Made by a program: the position numbers and the translations under genes. From Streptomyces sp. WMMB 322 (GTDB lineage Bacteria; Actinomycetota; Actinomycetes; Streptomycetales; Streptomycetaceae), in NCBI RefSeq assembly GCF_900090145.1, contig NZ_FMHI01000008.1:62001-126000 (forward strand): DNA of 64,000 nucleotides, in the 5' to 3' direction. Positions 8,898 to 16,675 of this stretch are shown in pieces. Position 1 is the first letter of the stretch. Each line of letters opens with the position of its first letter. Under the pieces are notes generated by a model. That model was not told where the DNA came from. It did no database searches and was given only the letters and a program-made list of their open reading frames with translations.

Positions 8898-9751
8898 TGC
8901 GCATCTTCGACCCGCACATCCACATGACCTCGCGGACCACCGACGACTACACCGCCATGTACGAGGCGGGCGTGCGCGCCCTCGTCGAACCGTCCTTCTG
9001 GCTGGGCCAGCCCCGCACGTCGCCCCGGTCCTTCTACGACTACTTCGACTCCCTCCTGGGCTGGGAGCCCTTCCGGGCCGCCCAGCACGGCATCGCCCAC
9101 CACTGCACCATCGCCCTCAACCCCAAGGAGGCCGGCGACCCCCGCTGCGTGCCCGTCCTCGACGAACTGCCCCGCTACCTCGTCAAGGACGGCGTCGTCG
9201 CCGTGGGCGAGATCGGCTACGACTCGATGACACCGGCCGAGGACACCGCGCTCGCCGCCCAGCTCCAACTCGCCGCCGACCACGGCCTGCCCGCCCTCGT
9301 GCACACCCCGCACCGCGACAAGGCCGCGGGCCTGCGGCGCACGCTCGACGTGCTCGGCGAGTCCGATCTGCCGCCGGAGCGTGTCGTGCTCGACCACCTC
9401 AACGAGGCGACGGTGGACGAAGCGGCCTCGTCCGGCTGCTGGATGGGCTTCTCCATCTACCCCGACACCAAGATGGACGAGATCCGCATGGTGCGGCTGC
9501 TGCGACTGCACGGCACGGACCGTGTCCTGGTCAACTCCGCTGCCGACTGGGGCCGCAGCGATCCGCTCAAGACCCGCGCCGTGGGCGACGCCATGCTCGA
9601 CGCCGGCTTCGGCGACGACGAGGTCGACAAGGTGCTGTGGCGCAACCCCGTCGCCTTCTACGGGCAGAGCGGCCGGCTCGACCTGGAGACCGCCGCCGGC
9701 TGCGGACCGGCCACGCACGAAGGCAACTCCATTCTTCGCGGCGGGAATTGA
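8897..9751 (+). CDS. eboB: TatD-like metal-dependent hydrolase EboB
   Basis: 284 residues, amidohydrolase superfamily. Complete metal-site set visible: His7 and His9 (PHIHM), Glu105 (VGEIGYD), His136 (VHTPH), His167 (DHLNE) and Asp217 (SAADWG). Start shares a base with the EboA stop. Classical TatD proteins are nucleases, but in ebo clusters this homologue is thought to hydrolyse a small molecule. No signal peptide, so cytoplasmic. Confidence 0.88.
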   Translation: MRIFDPHIHMTSRTTDDYTAMYEAGVRALVEPSFWLGQPRTSPRSFYDYFDSLLGWEPFRAAQHGIAHHCTIALNPKEAGDPRCVPVLDELPRYLVKDGVVAVGEIGYDSMTPAEDTALAAQLQLAADHGLPALVHTPHRDKAAGLRRTLDVLGESDLPPERVVLDHLNEATVDEAASSGCWMGFSIYPDTKMDEIRMVRLLRLHGTDRVLVNSAADWGRSDPLKTRAVGDAMLDAGFGDDEVDKVLWRNPVAFYGQSGRLDLETAAGCGPATHEGNSILRGGN

Positions 9752-9764
9752 GAGGCGGACTGCC

Positions 9765-10943
9765 ATGCGCTTCAGACACCCCGACGGCTCGACCGTCCAC
9801 CTCGCCTACTGCACCAACGTGCACGCCGCCGAGGACCTCGACGGCGTGCTGGACCAGCTGCGCGAACACGCCGAACCCGTGCGCCGCCGCCTGCACCGCG
9901 ACCGCCTCGGCATCGGCCTGTGGCTGGCCCACGACGCCGTACGCAGACTCACCGCCGACCCCTCGGCCGTCCGGGCGCTGCGCGCCGAACTCGACCACCG
10001 CGGCCTCGAAGTCGTCACCCTCAACGGATTCCCCTACCAGGGGTTCGGCGCCGAACGGGTCAAGTACCGCGTCTACAGGCCCGACTGGACCGAACCCGAA
10101 CGGCTGGAGCACACCACCGAACTGGCCCGGCTCCTGACCGTGCTGCTCCCCGAGGACGCCGACGCAGGCACCGTCTCGACCCTGCCGCTGGCCTGGCGCG
10201 AGGGGTTCACACCCGAGCGGCGCCGCGCTGCCCTCTCCGCCCTCGGCAAGCTTGCCGCGCGCCTCGACGCGCTGGAGGAGACGACCGGACGCAGCATCCG
10301 CGTCGGCCTCGAACCCGAGCCGGGCTGCACCGTGGAGACCACGGCAGACGCGCTGGAGGTGCTCGGCGGCGCGGACGGACCGCCCGCGCACCGCATCGGC
10401 GTGTGCGTCGACACCTGCCATCTGGCCACCCAGTTCGAGGAGCCCGGCCGTGCGCTGGACGCCCTCACCGAAGCGCGCGTGCCGGTCGTCAAGAGCCAGC
10501 TCTCCGCCGCGCTGCACGCCCAGCATCCGGATGCCGAGGGGGCGTTGGCGGCACTCGGCGCCTTCGACGAACCCCGCTTCCTCCACCAGACCCGCGCCCT
10601 GACCCCCACCGGGGTGCGCGGCACCGACGACCTCGGCGAGGCCCTGCGCGACGGAGCCCTGCCGCAGTCCGTCCCCTGGCGTTCGCACTTCCACGTGCCG
10701 CTGCACGCGCCGCCCCAGCCGCCGCTGACCTCCACCCTCGACGTGCTGGAGGCCGCCCTGGCCCGGCTCGTCGGCGGCGCCGTCCCGCTGACACACCACC
10801 TCGAGGTGGAGACCTACACCTGGCAGGCCCTCCCGCACGGCCTGCGGCCGCGCAGCCGCGCCCAGCTGGCGGACGGGATCGCCGCCGAACTCGACGCGGC
10901 ACGGGAGATGCTCACCGCCCTCGGCCTGAAGGAGCTGCCGTGA
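9765..10943 (+). CDS. eboE: Metabolite traffic protein EboE (TIM-barrel)
   Basis: 392 residues; ATG start 13 bases after the eboB stop with GAGAGGCGG ahead. Xylose-isomerase-like TIM barrel recognisable from the conserved opening HLAYCTNVH, then TLNGFPY, LEPEPGC and CVDTCHL, the last two likely carrying metal ligands. EboE homologues are defining members of ebo clusters. The enzyme reaction is unproven; isomerase or lyase chemistry is expected from the fold. Its GTGA stop overlaps the eboF start. Confidence 0.87.
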   Translation: MRFRHPDGSTVHLAYCTNVHAAEDLDGVLDQLREHAEPVRRRLHRDRLGIGLWLAHDAVRRLTADPSAVRALRAELDHRGLEVVTLNGFPYQGFGAERVKYRVYRPDWTEPERLEHTTELARLLTVLLPEDADAGTVSTLPLAWREGFTPERRRAALSALGKLAARLDALEETTGRSIRVGLEPEPGCTVETTADALEVLGGADGPPAHRIGVCVDTCHLATQFEEPGRALDALTEARVPVVKSQLSAALHAQHPDAEGALAALGAFDEPRFLHQTRALTPTGVRGTDDLGEALRDGALPQSVPWRSHFHVPLHAPPQPPLTSTLDVLEAALARLVGGAVPLTHHLEVETYTWQALPHGLRPRSRAQLADGIAAELDAAREMLTALGLKELP

Positions 10944-12382
10944 ACGAGCCCCGGCAGGACCAGCAGTCGCCCCGCCCCCGGGGGTCCGGCCAGGCACCGA
11001 CTCCGCTGCTCGTCCTGGACGTCGTCGGCCTGACCCCGCAACTCCTCGCCCACATGCCGCGGTTGAAGTCCCTGGCCGGCGAGGGCAGCTACCGGCCGCT
11101 GGGCACGGTGCTGCCGGCGGTCACCTGCGCCGCGCAGTCCACGTTCCTCACGGGCCTCACCCCGCAGGAGCACGGAATCGTCGGCAACGGCTGGTACTTC
11201 CGCGAACTTGGCGAGGTACTGCTGTGGCGCCAGCACAACGCTCTGGTCTCCGGCGAGCGACTGTGGGAAGCCGCCCGCGCCCTGCACCCCGGCTACACCG
11301 TCGCCAACGTCTGCTGGTGGTACGCCATGGGAGCCGGCACCGACTGGACCGTCACCCCGCGCCCCGTCTACTACGCCGACGGACGCAAGGAGCCCGACTG
11401 CTACACCCGGCCGCCGGAACTCCATGACGAACTCACCGACGCCCTCGGCACGTTCCCCCTCTTCCACTTCTGGGGCCCCGGAGCGGACCTGGTCTCCTCG
11501 CGCTGGATCGTCGAGGCGACCCGGCACCTGCTGCGCACCCGCCGGCCCGATCTCGCCCTGGCTTACGTCCCGCACCTCGACTACGACCTTCAGCGCTACG
11601 GTCCCGACGACCCCCGCTCCCACCGCGCCGCCGCCGAACTCGACGCCGTCCTCGCCCCGTTGCTGGACGATGCGGACGCCGAGGGACGCACCGTCGTCGC
11701 GCTCTCCGAATACGGAATCACACGCGTCGACCGCACCGTCGACATCAACCGTGCGCTGCGCCGCGCGGGTCTGCTCGAAGTGCACGCCCAGGACGGCATG
11801 GAGTACCTGGACCCCACCACCTCGCGTGCCTTCGCCGTCGTCGACCATCAGCTCGCCCACGTCTACGTCCGCGACCCCGCCGCCGACCTGGAGGCGGCCC
11901 GCGAGGTGGTGGAGTCCCTGGACGGCGTCGCCGAACTCCTCGACGAGCGCGGCAAGAAGGCGCACCACCTGGACCATCCCCGCTCCGGTGAACTCGTCGC
12001 CGTCGCCGAGCCCCGCGCCTGGTTCACCTACTACTACTGGCTCGACGACGCCCGCGCCCCCGACTTCGCCCGGCTTGTCGAGATCCACCGCAAGCCGGGC
12101 TACGACCCCGCCGAGCTGTTCATGGACCCGCTCGACCCGTACGTGCGAGTGCGCGCCGCGACGGCGCTCGCCCGCAAGAAGACCGGCATGCGCTACCGCA
12201 TGGCGGTCGTGCCCCTCGACCCCTCACCGGTGCGCGGCAGCCACGGCCGGCTTCCCGGACGCAGCGACGAAGGCCCCGTCTTCATCTGCTCACGCCCCGG
12301 CGTGGCGGAGGGTACCGGTCCGCTGCCCGCCACCGACGTCAAGTCCCTGCTCGTCAACCTCGCTCTGGGAGAGCCCACATGA
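10940..12382 (+). CDS. eboF: EboF-like nucleotide pyrophosphatase/alkaline-phosphatase family protein
   Basis: 480 residues, alkaline phosphatase superfamily (type I phosphodiesterase/nucleotide pyrophosphatase). Asp27 (VLDVVG) and the Thr62 nucleophile region (AVTCAAQSTFLTG) fit the metal and phospho-acceptor site; further ligands are likely in HLDYDLQ and SEYGI. GTG start overlapping the eboE stop. No signal peptide, so it would act in the cytosol or at the inner membrane face. Likely role: removing a phosphate or nucleotidyl group from the pathway intermediate. ATGA overlap with the next gene. Confidence 0.85.
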   Translation: MNEPRQDQQSPRPRGSGQAPTPLLVLDVVGLTPQLLAHMPRLKSLAGEGSYRPLGTVLPAVTCAAQSTFLTGLTPQEHGIVGNGWYFRELGEVLLWRQHNALVSGERLWEAARALHPGYTVANVCWWYAMGAGTDWTVTPRPVYYADGRKEPDCYTRPPELHDELTDALGTFPLFHFWGPGADLVSSRWIVEATRHLLRTRRPDLALAYVPHLDYDLQRYGPDDPRSHRAAAELDAVLAPLLDDADAEGRTVVALSEYGITRVDRTVDINRALRRAGLLEVHAQDGMEYLDPTTSRAFAVVDHQLAHVYVRDPAADLEAAREVVESLDGVAELLDERGKKAHHLDHPRSGELVAVAEPRAWFTYYYWLDDARAPDFARLVEIHRKPGYDPAELFMDPLDPYVRVRAATALARKKTGMRYRMAVVPLDPSPVRGSHGRLPGRSDEGPVFICSRPGVAEGTGPLPATDVKSLLVNLALGEPT

Positions 12383-13419
12383 GACGTCCGACGAACACCC
12401 CCGACCCCGAACTGTCCCGCCGGCTGCGCCGCCGCGGCTTCCTCGGCGTCGCCGCAGGCGCCGCCGCAGCCTCCCTCCTGGGCACGGGCGCCGGAACGGC
12501 ACACGCCGCCGGCGGAACCGAGGCGGCGGCGCACGGCCGCTGCGGCCCGCTGGTGCCCAAGGGCCGCCTGGGCATCCAGCTCTACACCCTGCGCGACAAG
12601 GTCGCCTCGCTCGGCTTCGCCGCCGTCTTCGAGGAGCTGTCCCGCTACGGCTACGAGCAGGTCGAGTTCGCCGGCTACAGCCAGGGGACCGGGGAGATCT
12701 CCCTCGCCGAACTGCGCAAGCTGCTGCGGGAGTACGGGCTGCGCGGCATCGGCAGCCACGTCGGCTACTACTCCGGCAACCCGGACGACTACACCTTCGA
12801 CACCCAGCTGGAGAAGGTCCTCGACGACGCCGCCGCGCTCGGTCTGCCCCATGTCGGCACCGCCGCGAGCCCCGACCGGTACGGGCGCACCGTCGACGCG
12901 TGGAAGCGCGCGGCGGAGGACTTCAACCGGTACGGGGCCGCCGCCCGCAGGCGCGGCCTGAAGTTCTACCAGCACAACCACCAGATGGAGTTCGGCTTCG
13001 CCGAGGACCGCCCCGACGTGCGCCTGTACGACGTGCTGCTCGCCGAGACCGACCCGGACCTGGTGTACCTGGAGATGGACATCTACTGGGCGTACGCCGG
13101 CCAGTACCGCTTCAGCGTCCGCCCGGACGGCACCCCGGCACCCTTCGAGCCCGTCGACTACGTCCTCGCGCAGCCGGAGCGCTACCCGCTCTTCCACGTC
13201 AAGGACGGCGAGCACGACGAGACGTCCGACGACGGCTACCGGATGGTGGACGTCGGCGACGGCGACATCGACTACCGGCGCTTCCTGACGGAGGTCGGCC
13301 GCTCGCCCGGCGGGAAGAGGCACAACTGGCTGGTGGAGCACGACCGGCCGGAGGACTCCCTCAGGACGGCGCGCCGCTCGGCGTCGTATCTGCGCTCGCT
13401 GCGCGGCAGTTCACGCTGA
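12379..13419 (+). CDS. Tat-exported sugar phosphate isomerase/epimerase-like protein
   Basis: 346 residues. Twin-arginine signal with R18-R19-G-F-L, a hydrophobic Ala-rich h-region and a THAA-type cleavage site near residue 43. The mature part is a TIM barrel of the xylose-isomerase-like superfamily (LGIQLYTLRDK, FYQHNHQMEF, VYLEMDIYW, PLFHVKDGEH). The Tat route implies folding with its metal before export. Last gene of the cluster, ATGA-coupled to eboF and followed by a strong hairpin. Exported homologues in other bacteria process 3-keto sugars, which fits the two secreted sugar proteins at the start of the cluster. Confidence 0.85.
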   Translation: MRRPTNTPDPELSRRLRRRGFLGVAAGAAAASLLGTGAGTAHAAGGTEAAAHGRCGPLVPKGRLGIQLYTLRDKVASLGFAAVFEELSRYGYEQVEFAGYSQGTGEISLAELRKLLREYGLRGIGSHVGYYSGNPDDYTFDTQLEKVLDDAAALGLPHVGTAASPDRYGRTVDAWKRAAEDFNRYGAAARRRGLKFYQHNHQMEFGFAEDRPDVRLYDVLLAETDPDLVYLEMDIYWAYAGQYRFSVRPDGTPAPFEPVDYVLAQPERYPLFHVKDGEHDETSDDGYRMVDVGDGDIDYRRFLTEVGRSPGGKRHNWLVEHDRPEDSLRTARRSASYLRSLRGSSR

Positions 13420-13434
13420 AACGTCCGACGGCAC

Positions 13435-13473
13435 CGGGCCGCTTCCCCCTGTGCGGGTGGGGGAGGCGGCCCG
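13435..13473 (+). terminator. Terminator of the ebo-type cluster
   Basis: CGGGCCGCTTCCCCC (13435-13449) pairs with GGGGGAGGCGGCCCG (13459-13473): 15 pairs with a single G-T, 9-base loop, 15 bases after the stop. Confidence 0.7.
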
Positions 13474-13560
13474 CGGCGGTGTGCACACGTGCCGCGTGTC
13501 CCACACCCCCGCTGCCCGGGGATGGCCGAGATGACACTCGTCACGCTCCGCGCACGTCGA

Positions 13561-13597
13561 TAAGGTTGTCCGTGACGGTCCGTCACGACTCCGGAGG
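13561..13597 (+). promoter_or_regulatory. Promoter/operator of the small-peptide gene
   Basis: A -10-like TAAGGT at 13561-13566 is followed by a perfect dyad CGTGACG-gtc-CGTCACG (13571-13587), then the ribosome site GGAGG at 13593-13597. The dyad would sit at or just after the transcription start, a usual repressor position. No clear -35 element. Confidence 0.4.
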
Positions 13598-13602
13598 TAT
13601 CG

Positions 13603-13701
13603 GTGGGGAAGCACGGGGGGAAACCCGATCCGTCCGAAAGCGACGGCCACAAGCCTGAGAAACCCATTCCGCCGCCGCCTCCTCCGCCGAAGAAGGACTG
13701 A
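13603..13701 (+). CDS. Small Pro-rich peptide, candidate substrate of the adjacent methyltransferase
   Basis: 32-residue ORF starting GTG 5 bases after GGAGG and ending 2 bases before the methyltransferase start. The N-terminal half is Gly/Lys-rich and contains PDPSESDGH; an Asp-Gly pair is at residues 14-15. The C-terminal half is KPIP followed by a run of prolines and KKD. No signal peptide, Cys or recognised leader. Protein-isoaspartate methyltransferase homologues paired with tiny ORFs in actinomycetes convert Asp to aspartimide, and Asp-Gly is the chemically easiest site. That it is translated and modified is inference. Confidence 0.6.
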   Translation: MGKHGGKPDPSESDGHKPEKPIPPPPPPPKKD

Positions 13702-13703
13702 CC

Positions 13704-14843
13704 GTGTCCGGCCCGGAGCAGCTGGCCGCGTACCTGCACGACGCCGGTCATCTCTCCGACGACTGGCTGGAGACTTTCCGCAAGGTCCGGCGGGAGGACT
13801 TCATCCCCCATCGCATCTGGGTCCGTACCGAAGCGGGTTACCAAGCCCTCACCCGCGGCGCCGATCACGCACGGTGGCTGCGGCTGGTGTACTCCGACAC
13901 GGCGCTGGTCACCCAGGTCGAGGACGACGACGGCTCGAACATCGCGCTGGTGCCGACCAGTTCGTCGAGCATGCCGCGTGTGGTCGCCGGGATGCTCCGC
14001 GGTCTCCGGGCAGAGGAGGGGCACCGCGTCCTGGAGGCGGGCACCGGCACCGGATTCAACGCCGCCCTGCTGGCCCACCGGCTGGCCGACCACAACGTCA
14101 CCACGATCGAGGCCGACCCCGAACTCGCCGACGCCGCCCGGGTCTCGCTCACGCGCGCCGGCCGTGCCCCGACGGTGGTCACCGGCGACGGTGCCGAGGG
14201 CTGGGCCGAAGGCGCCCCCTACGACCGGGTCATCGTCACCTACGCGCTGCACCACGTCCCGTACCGGCTCGTTCAACAGACCGCCCCGGGCGGCCAGTTG
14301 CTGCTGCCCTGGGGGACCGGCCTCTACAACGGCGTCCTGGCCAGGCTCACCGCCGGACCGGCGGGCGACGGCACCGCAAGCGGACCGGTCCTGGGCGACT
14401 GCGCGTTCATGTGGGACCGGGGCCAGGCCCCGCCTCAGCGGGACGTCATGGCCGCCGTGAGTCACCGGGACGACGCGGTCGCCGGCCGCACCGCGCTCGA
14501 CCCCCGCCTGGTCCTTGGCGACGACGACGCGGCTTTCGCCGCCGGCGTCGCGGTGCCGGGCTGCCGGTACACCGTGGGCCACGGTGCCGCCGGGGAGTGG
14601 ACGCTGTGGCTCGCCGACGCCGGCAGCGGATCGTGGGCCTCGCTCGACTTCCTTCCCGGCGCCGGGTCCTTCGACGTGCAGCAGCACGGGCCGCGCATGC
14701 TGTGGGACGAGGTCGCCGCCGCGTACACCTGGTGGCGGGAGGCGGGCAGCCCGCCGCGTACCCGTTTCGGGCTCACCGTTGGGCCGGACGGGCAGCACGT
14801 CTGGCTCGACACCCCCGACAACCCCGTGCCGGGCCGGGAATGA
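13704..14843 (+). CDS. Protein-L-isoaspartate O-methyltransferase-like enzyme
   Basis: 379 residues, longer than the roughly 210-residue repair enzyme. The N-terminal half is a class I SAM methyltransferase of the PIMT type: EAGTGTGFN glycine motif near residue 111, acidic loop TIEADPELA, and the upstream PTSSSSMPRVVA stretch in the place of the PIMT isoAsp-binding loop. The C-terminal 170 residues are the extra domain seen in PIMT homologues of modified-peptide systems. GTG start 2 bases after the small peptide gene and no separate promoter, so the two are almost certainly one operon. Either a repair-type enzyme or, more likely from context, a peptide-modifying methyltransferase. Confidence 0.8.
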   Translation: MSGPEQLAAYLHDAGHLSDDWLETFRKVRREDFIPHRIWVRTEAGYQALTRGADHARWLRLVYSDTALVTQVEDDDGSNIALVPTSSSSMPRVVAGMLRGLRAEEGHRVLEAGTGTGFNAALLAHRLADHNVTTIEADPELADAARVSLTRAGRAPTVVTGDGAEGWAEGAPYDRVIVTYALHHVPYRLVQQTAPGGQLLLPWGTGLYNGVLARLTAGPAGDGTASGPVLGDCAFMWDRGQAPPQRDVMAAVSHRDDAVAGRTALDPRLVLGDDDAAFAAGVAVPGCRYTVGHGAAGEWTLWLADAGSGSWASLDFLPGAGSFDVQQHGPRMLWDEVAAAYTWWREAGSPPRTRFGLTVGPDGQHVWLDTPDNPVPGRE

Positions 14844-14946
14844 CCGGGGGTGGGGGTGCTGCCGCCCCGCGAAGTCGTCCTGCCCGCACGGGAGTCGAGG
14901 CGGATGAAGGCGCAGCGGCGGGCGCACCGAGGCACGCGCCGACGGA

Positions 14947-14989
14947 CAACTGCCGGGCCACCCGCGGGATGCGGGCGGCCCGGCAGTTG
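14947..14989. terminator. Bidirectional terminator
   Basis: CAACTGCCGGGCC (14947-14959) and GGCCCGGCAGTTG (14977-14989) are perfect complements, extended inward by CCCGC/GCGGG. Lies between the convergent methyltransferase and transporter genes. Confidence 0.8.
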
Positions 14990-15019
14990 CCGGATCTGTC
15001 GTCCTCTGTCTCCTCTTCC

Positions 15020-16402
15020 TCACTCACCGCCGATCGGCTGCGGGTTGGGCTTGATGACCGACTTGCGGGGCCGCCCCGGCTGCGTCAGGAACAGCGCGAC
15101 GACACCCGCGAACAGCGACGTGCTGCCGGCGAGCCAGAACGCGCCGCCGAAGCCCCACGAGCTCACGACCATCGAGCCCAGGCCCGCGCCGGCTATGCCG
15201 GACAGCAGCTTGGAGCTGTAGACCATGCCGTAGTTGGTGGCGTTGTTGTTCTCACCGAAGTAGTCCGCCGTCATCGCCGCGAACATCGGGAAGATCGCGC
15301 CGCCGCCGAAGCCGGAGATCATCGAGCAGAGCAGGAACAGCGGCATCGACTTCGCCTCGCCGGACAGCAGGATGCCGAACTGCGACAGCCCCAGTACGGC
15401 GCAGACGAAGATCAGGCACTGCTTGCGCCCGTAGCGGTCGGACAGCCAGCCGATGACGCCTCGGCCGGTGCCGTTGACGATGGCCTTCAGCGACATGGCG
15501 GTGGCGACGATGCCGCCCGCGAAACCCATTTCGTTGCCGAAGGGCACCTGGAAGGCGATACCGAAGATGTTCACGCCGGACGTGCACAGCAGACAGAACC
15601 ACATCAGCGGCACCCGTCCGGTCTGGAACGCTTCCTTGGCGGAGTACTGCTTGACCGCGGGCGGGTTCATCTTCAGCGCGCGGCGTGCGCGCGGGTCGTC
15701 CGGCTCCTTGAGCGGGTCGACGTGCGCGGGCCACCAGTTCTTCGGTGGGTCCTTGAAGAAGGAGCCGGCGAACGCCACCACGGCCGCGAGGAAGATGCCG
15801 ACGGAGATCAGCACCCAGCGGAAGTTGCCGACGTCCATGAAGCCGGTGAAGATGAACACGAACGGCACCGAGCCGTAGGCGAAACCGCCGTTGACGAAAC
15901 CGGTCTTGCCGCCGCGGCGCTCCGGATACCACTTGCCGACCATGTTCACACAGGTCGCGTACACCGCTCCGGCGCCCATGCCACTGAAGACACTGAAGCC
16001 GATGTAGGCGAGGATGACGTTCGGCGAGTAGGCGAGTGCCAGGTAGCCGATGAAGGTGCCCAGGGCACCCCACATCATCGCCTGCCGTGCGGGGAAGCGG
16101 CCCGACTCGCGCAGCTTGCCCACCGGGAAGGCCACGCCTCCCTGGAAGAGGACCCAGATGCCCATCATCCAGAAGATGTGCGCGCTGTTCCAGCCGTGCG
16201 CGGTGTGGAGGGTCGACTCGGCGGACGCGAACGCGTATTCGGCCGACGAGATGCCCATCATTCCGACCCAGGGGAGGATGACCATCCAACGGCGGTGCCG
16301 CCCCATGATGTCGATGTCGGTCTCGCCTATCCGGTAGGTCCGACCGTTCTTGTCGGTCACCTCCCTGTACGGGAGGGCCGACGGTGCTTCCGTTGTTGTC
16401 AT
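15020..16402 (-). CDS. OFA-family (oxalate/formate antiporter-like) MFS transporter
   Basis: 460-residue, 12-helix major facilitator protein. The ATG at 16402 is chosen (MTTTEAPS, AAGGGG upstream) over a longer frame. The central loop carries PPKNWWP and a segment rich in charged residues, as in OFA proteins; the second half has GWLSDRYGRK. The family exchanges oxalate/formate or takes up lactate or other carboxylates. Neighbouring formyl-CoA transferase and acyl-CoA ligase genes suggest a small dicarboxylate, probably oxalate. Transcribed separately from the ligase, whose stop is about 270 bases upstream. Confidence 0.85.
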   Translation of the reverse strand: MTTTEAPSALPYREVTDKNGRTYRIGETDIDIMGRHRRWMVILPWVGMMGISSAEYAFASAESTLHTAHGWNSAHIFWMMGIWVLFQGGVAFPVGKLRESGRFPARQAMMWGALGTFIGYLALAYSPNVILAYIGFSVFSGMGAGAVYATCVNMVGKWYPERRGGKTGFVNGGFAYGSVPFVFIFTGFMDVGNFRWVLISVGIFLAAVVAFAGSFFKDPPKNWWPAHVDPLKEPDDPRARRALKMNPPAVKQYSAKEAFQTGRVPLMWFCLLCTSGVNIFGIAFQVPFGNEMGFAGGIVATAMSLKAIVNGTGRGVIGWLSDRYGRKQCLIFVCAVLGLSQFGILLSGEAKSMPLFLLCSMISGFGGGAIFPMFAAMTADYFGENNNATNYGMVYSSKLLSGIAGAGLGSMVVSSWGFGGAFWLAGSTSLFAGVVALFLTQPGRPRKSVIKPNPQPIGGE

Positions 16403-16641
16403 GTTCTGCACCCCTTGCGTGGAGAGAGTCTGGCCAGCGCCCCCTGTCCCGATCTCTTGCTCTGGTGCTGCGTCCTGCCTTTCAGCTCGTCCTGCGGGTG
16501 TGGGGACTCCGGCGGCCGCGGTTCCGCCGGAGCCCTGCCGGGGCTTCCCGCCGTAGCGGCGGAGGGAGGTGGATCCGCCCTCATGTGGGAAGCCCACGGC
16601 ATCTGCGGCTCGTCAGTGGTGTCGCTGTTGTCGTCTCCTGT

Positions 16642-16675
16642 GCGGTGTCACACGCGGTGTCACGTGCGGTGTCAC
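16642..16675. repeat. Three direct repeats of GCGGTGTCAC, 12-bp period
   Basis: Copies at 16642-16651, 16654-16663 and 16666-16675. The last overlaps the stop codon of the acyl-CoA ligase gene. Possibly an operator array for the transporter gene downstream, or slippage. Confidence 0.6.

Noticed and set aside
16642..16675. Short repeats read as a possible CRISPR array
   Set aside because: Units are 10 bases with 2-base spacers; no cas genes. No CRISPR array is seen anywhere in the window.
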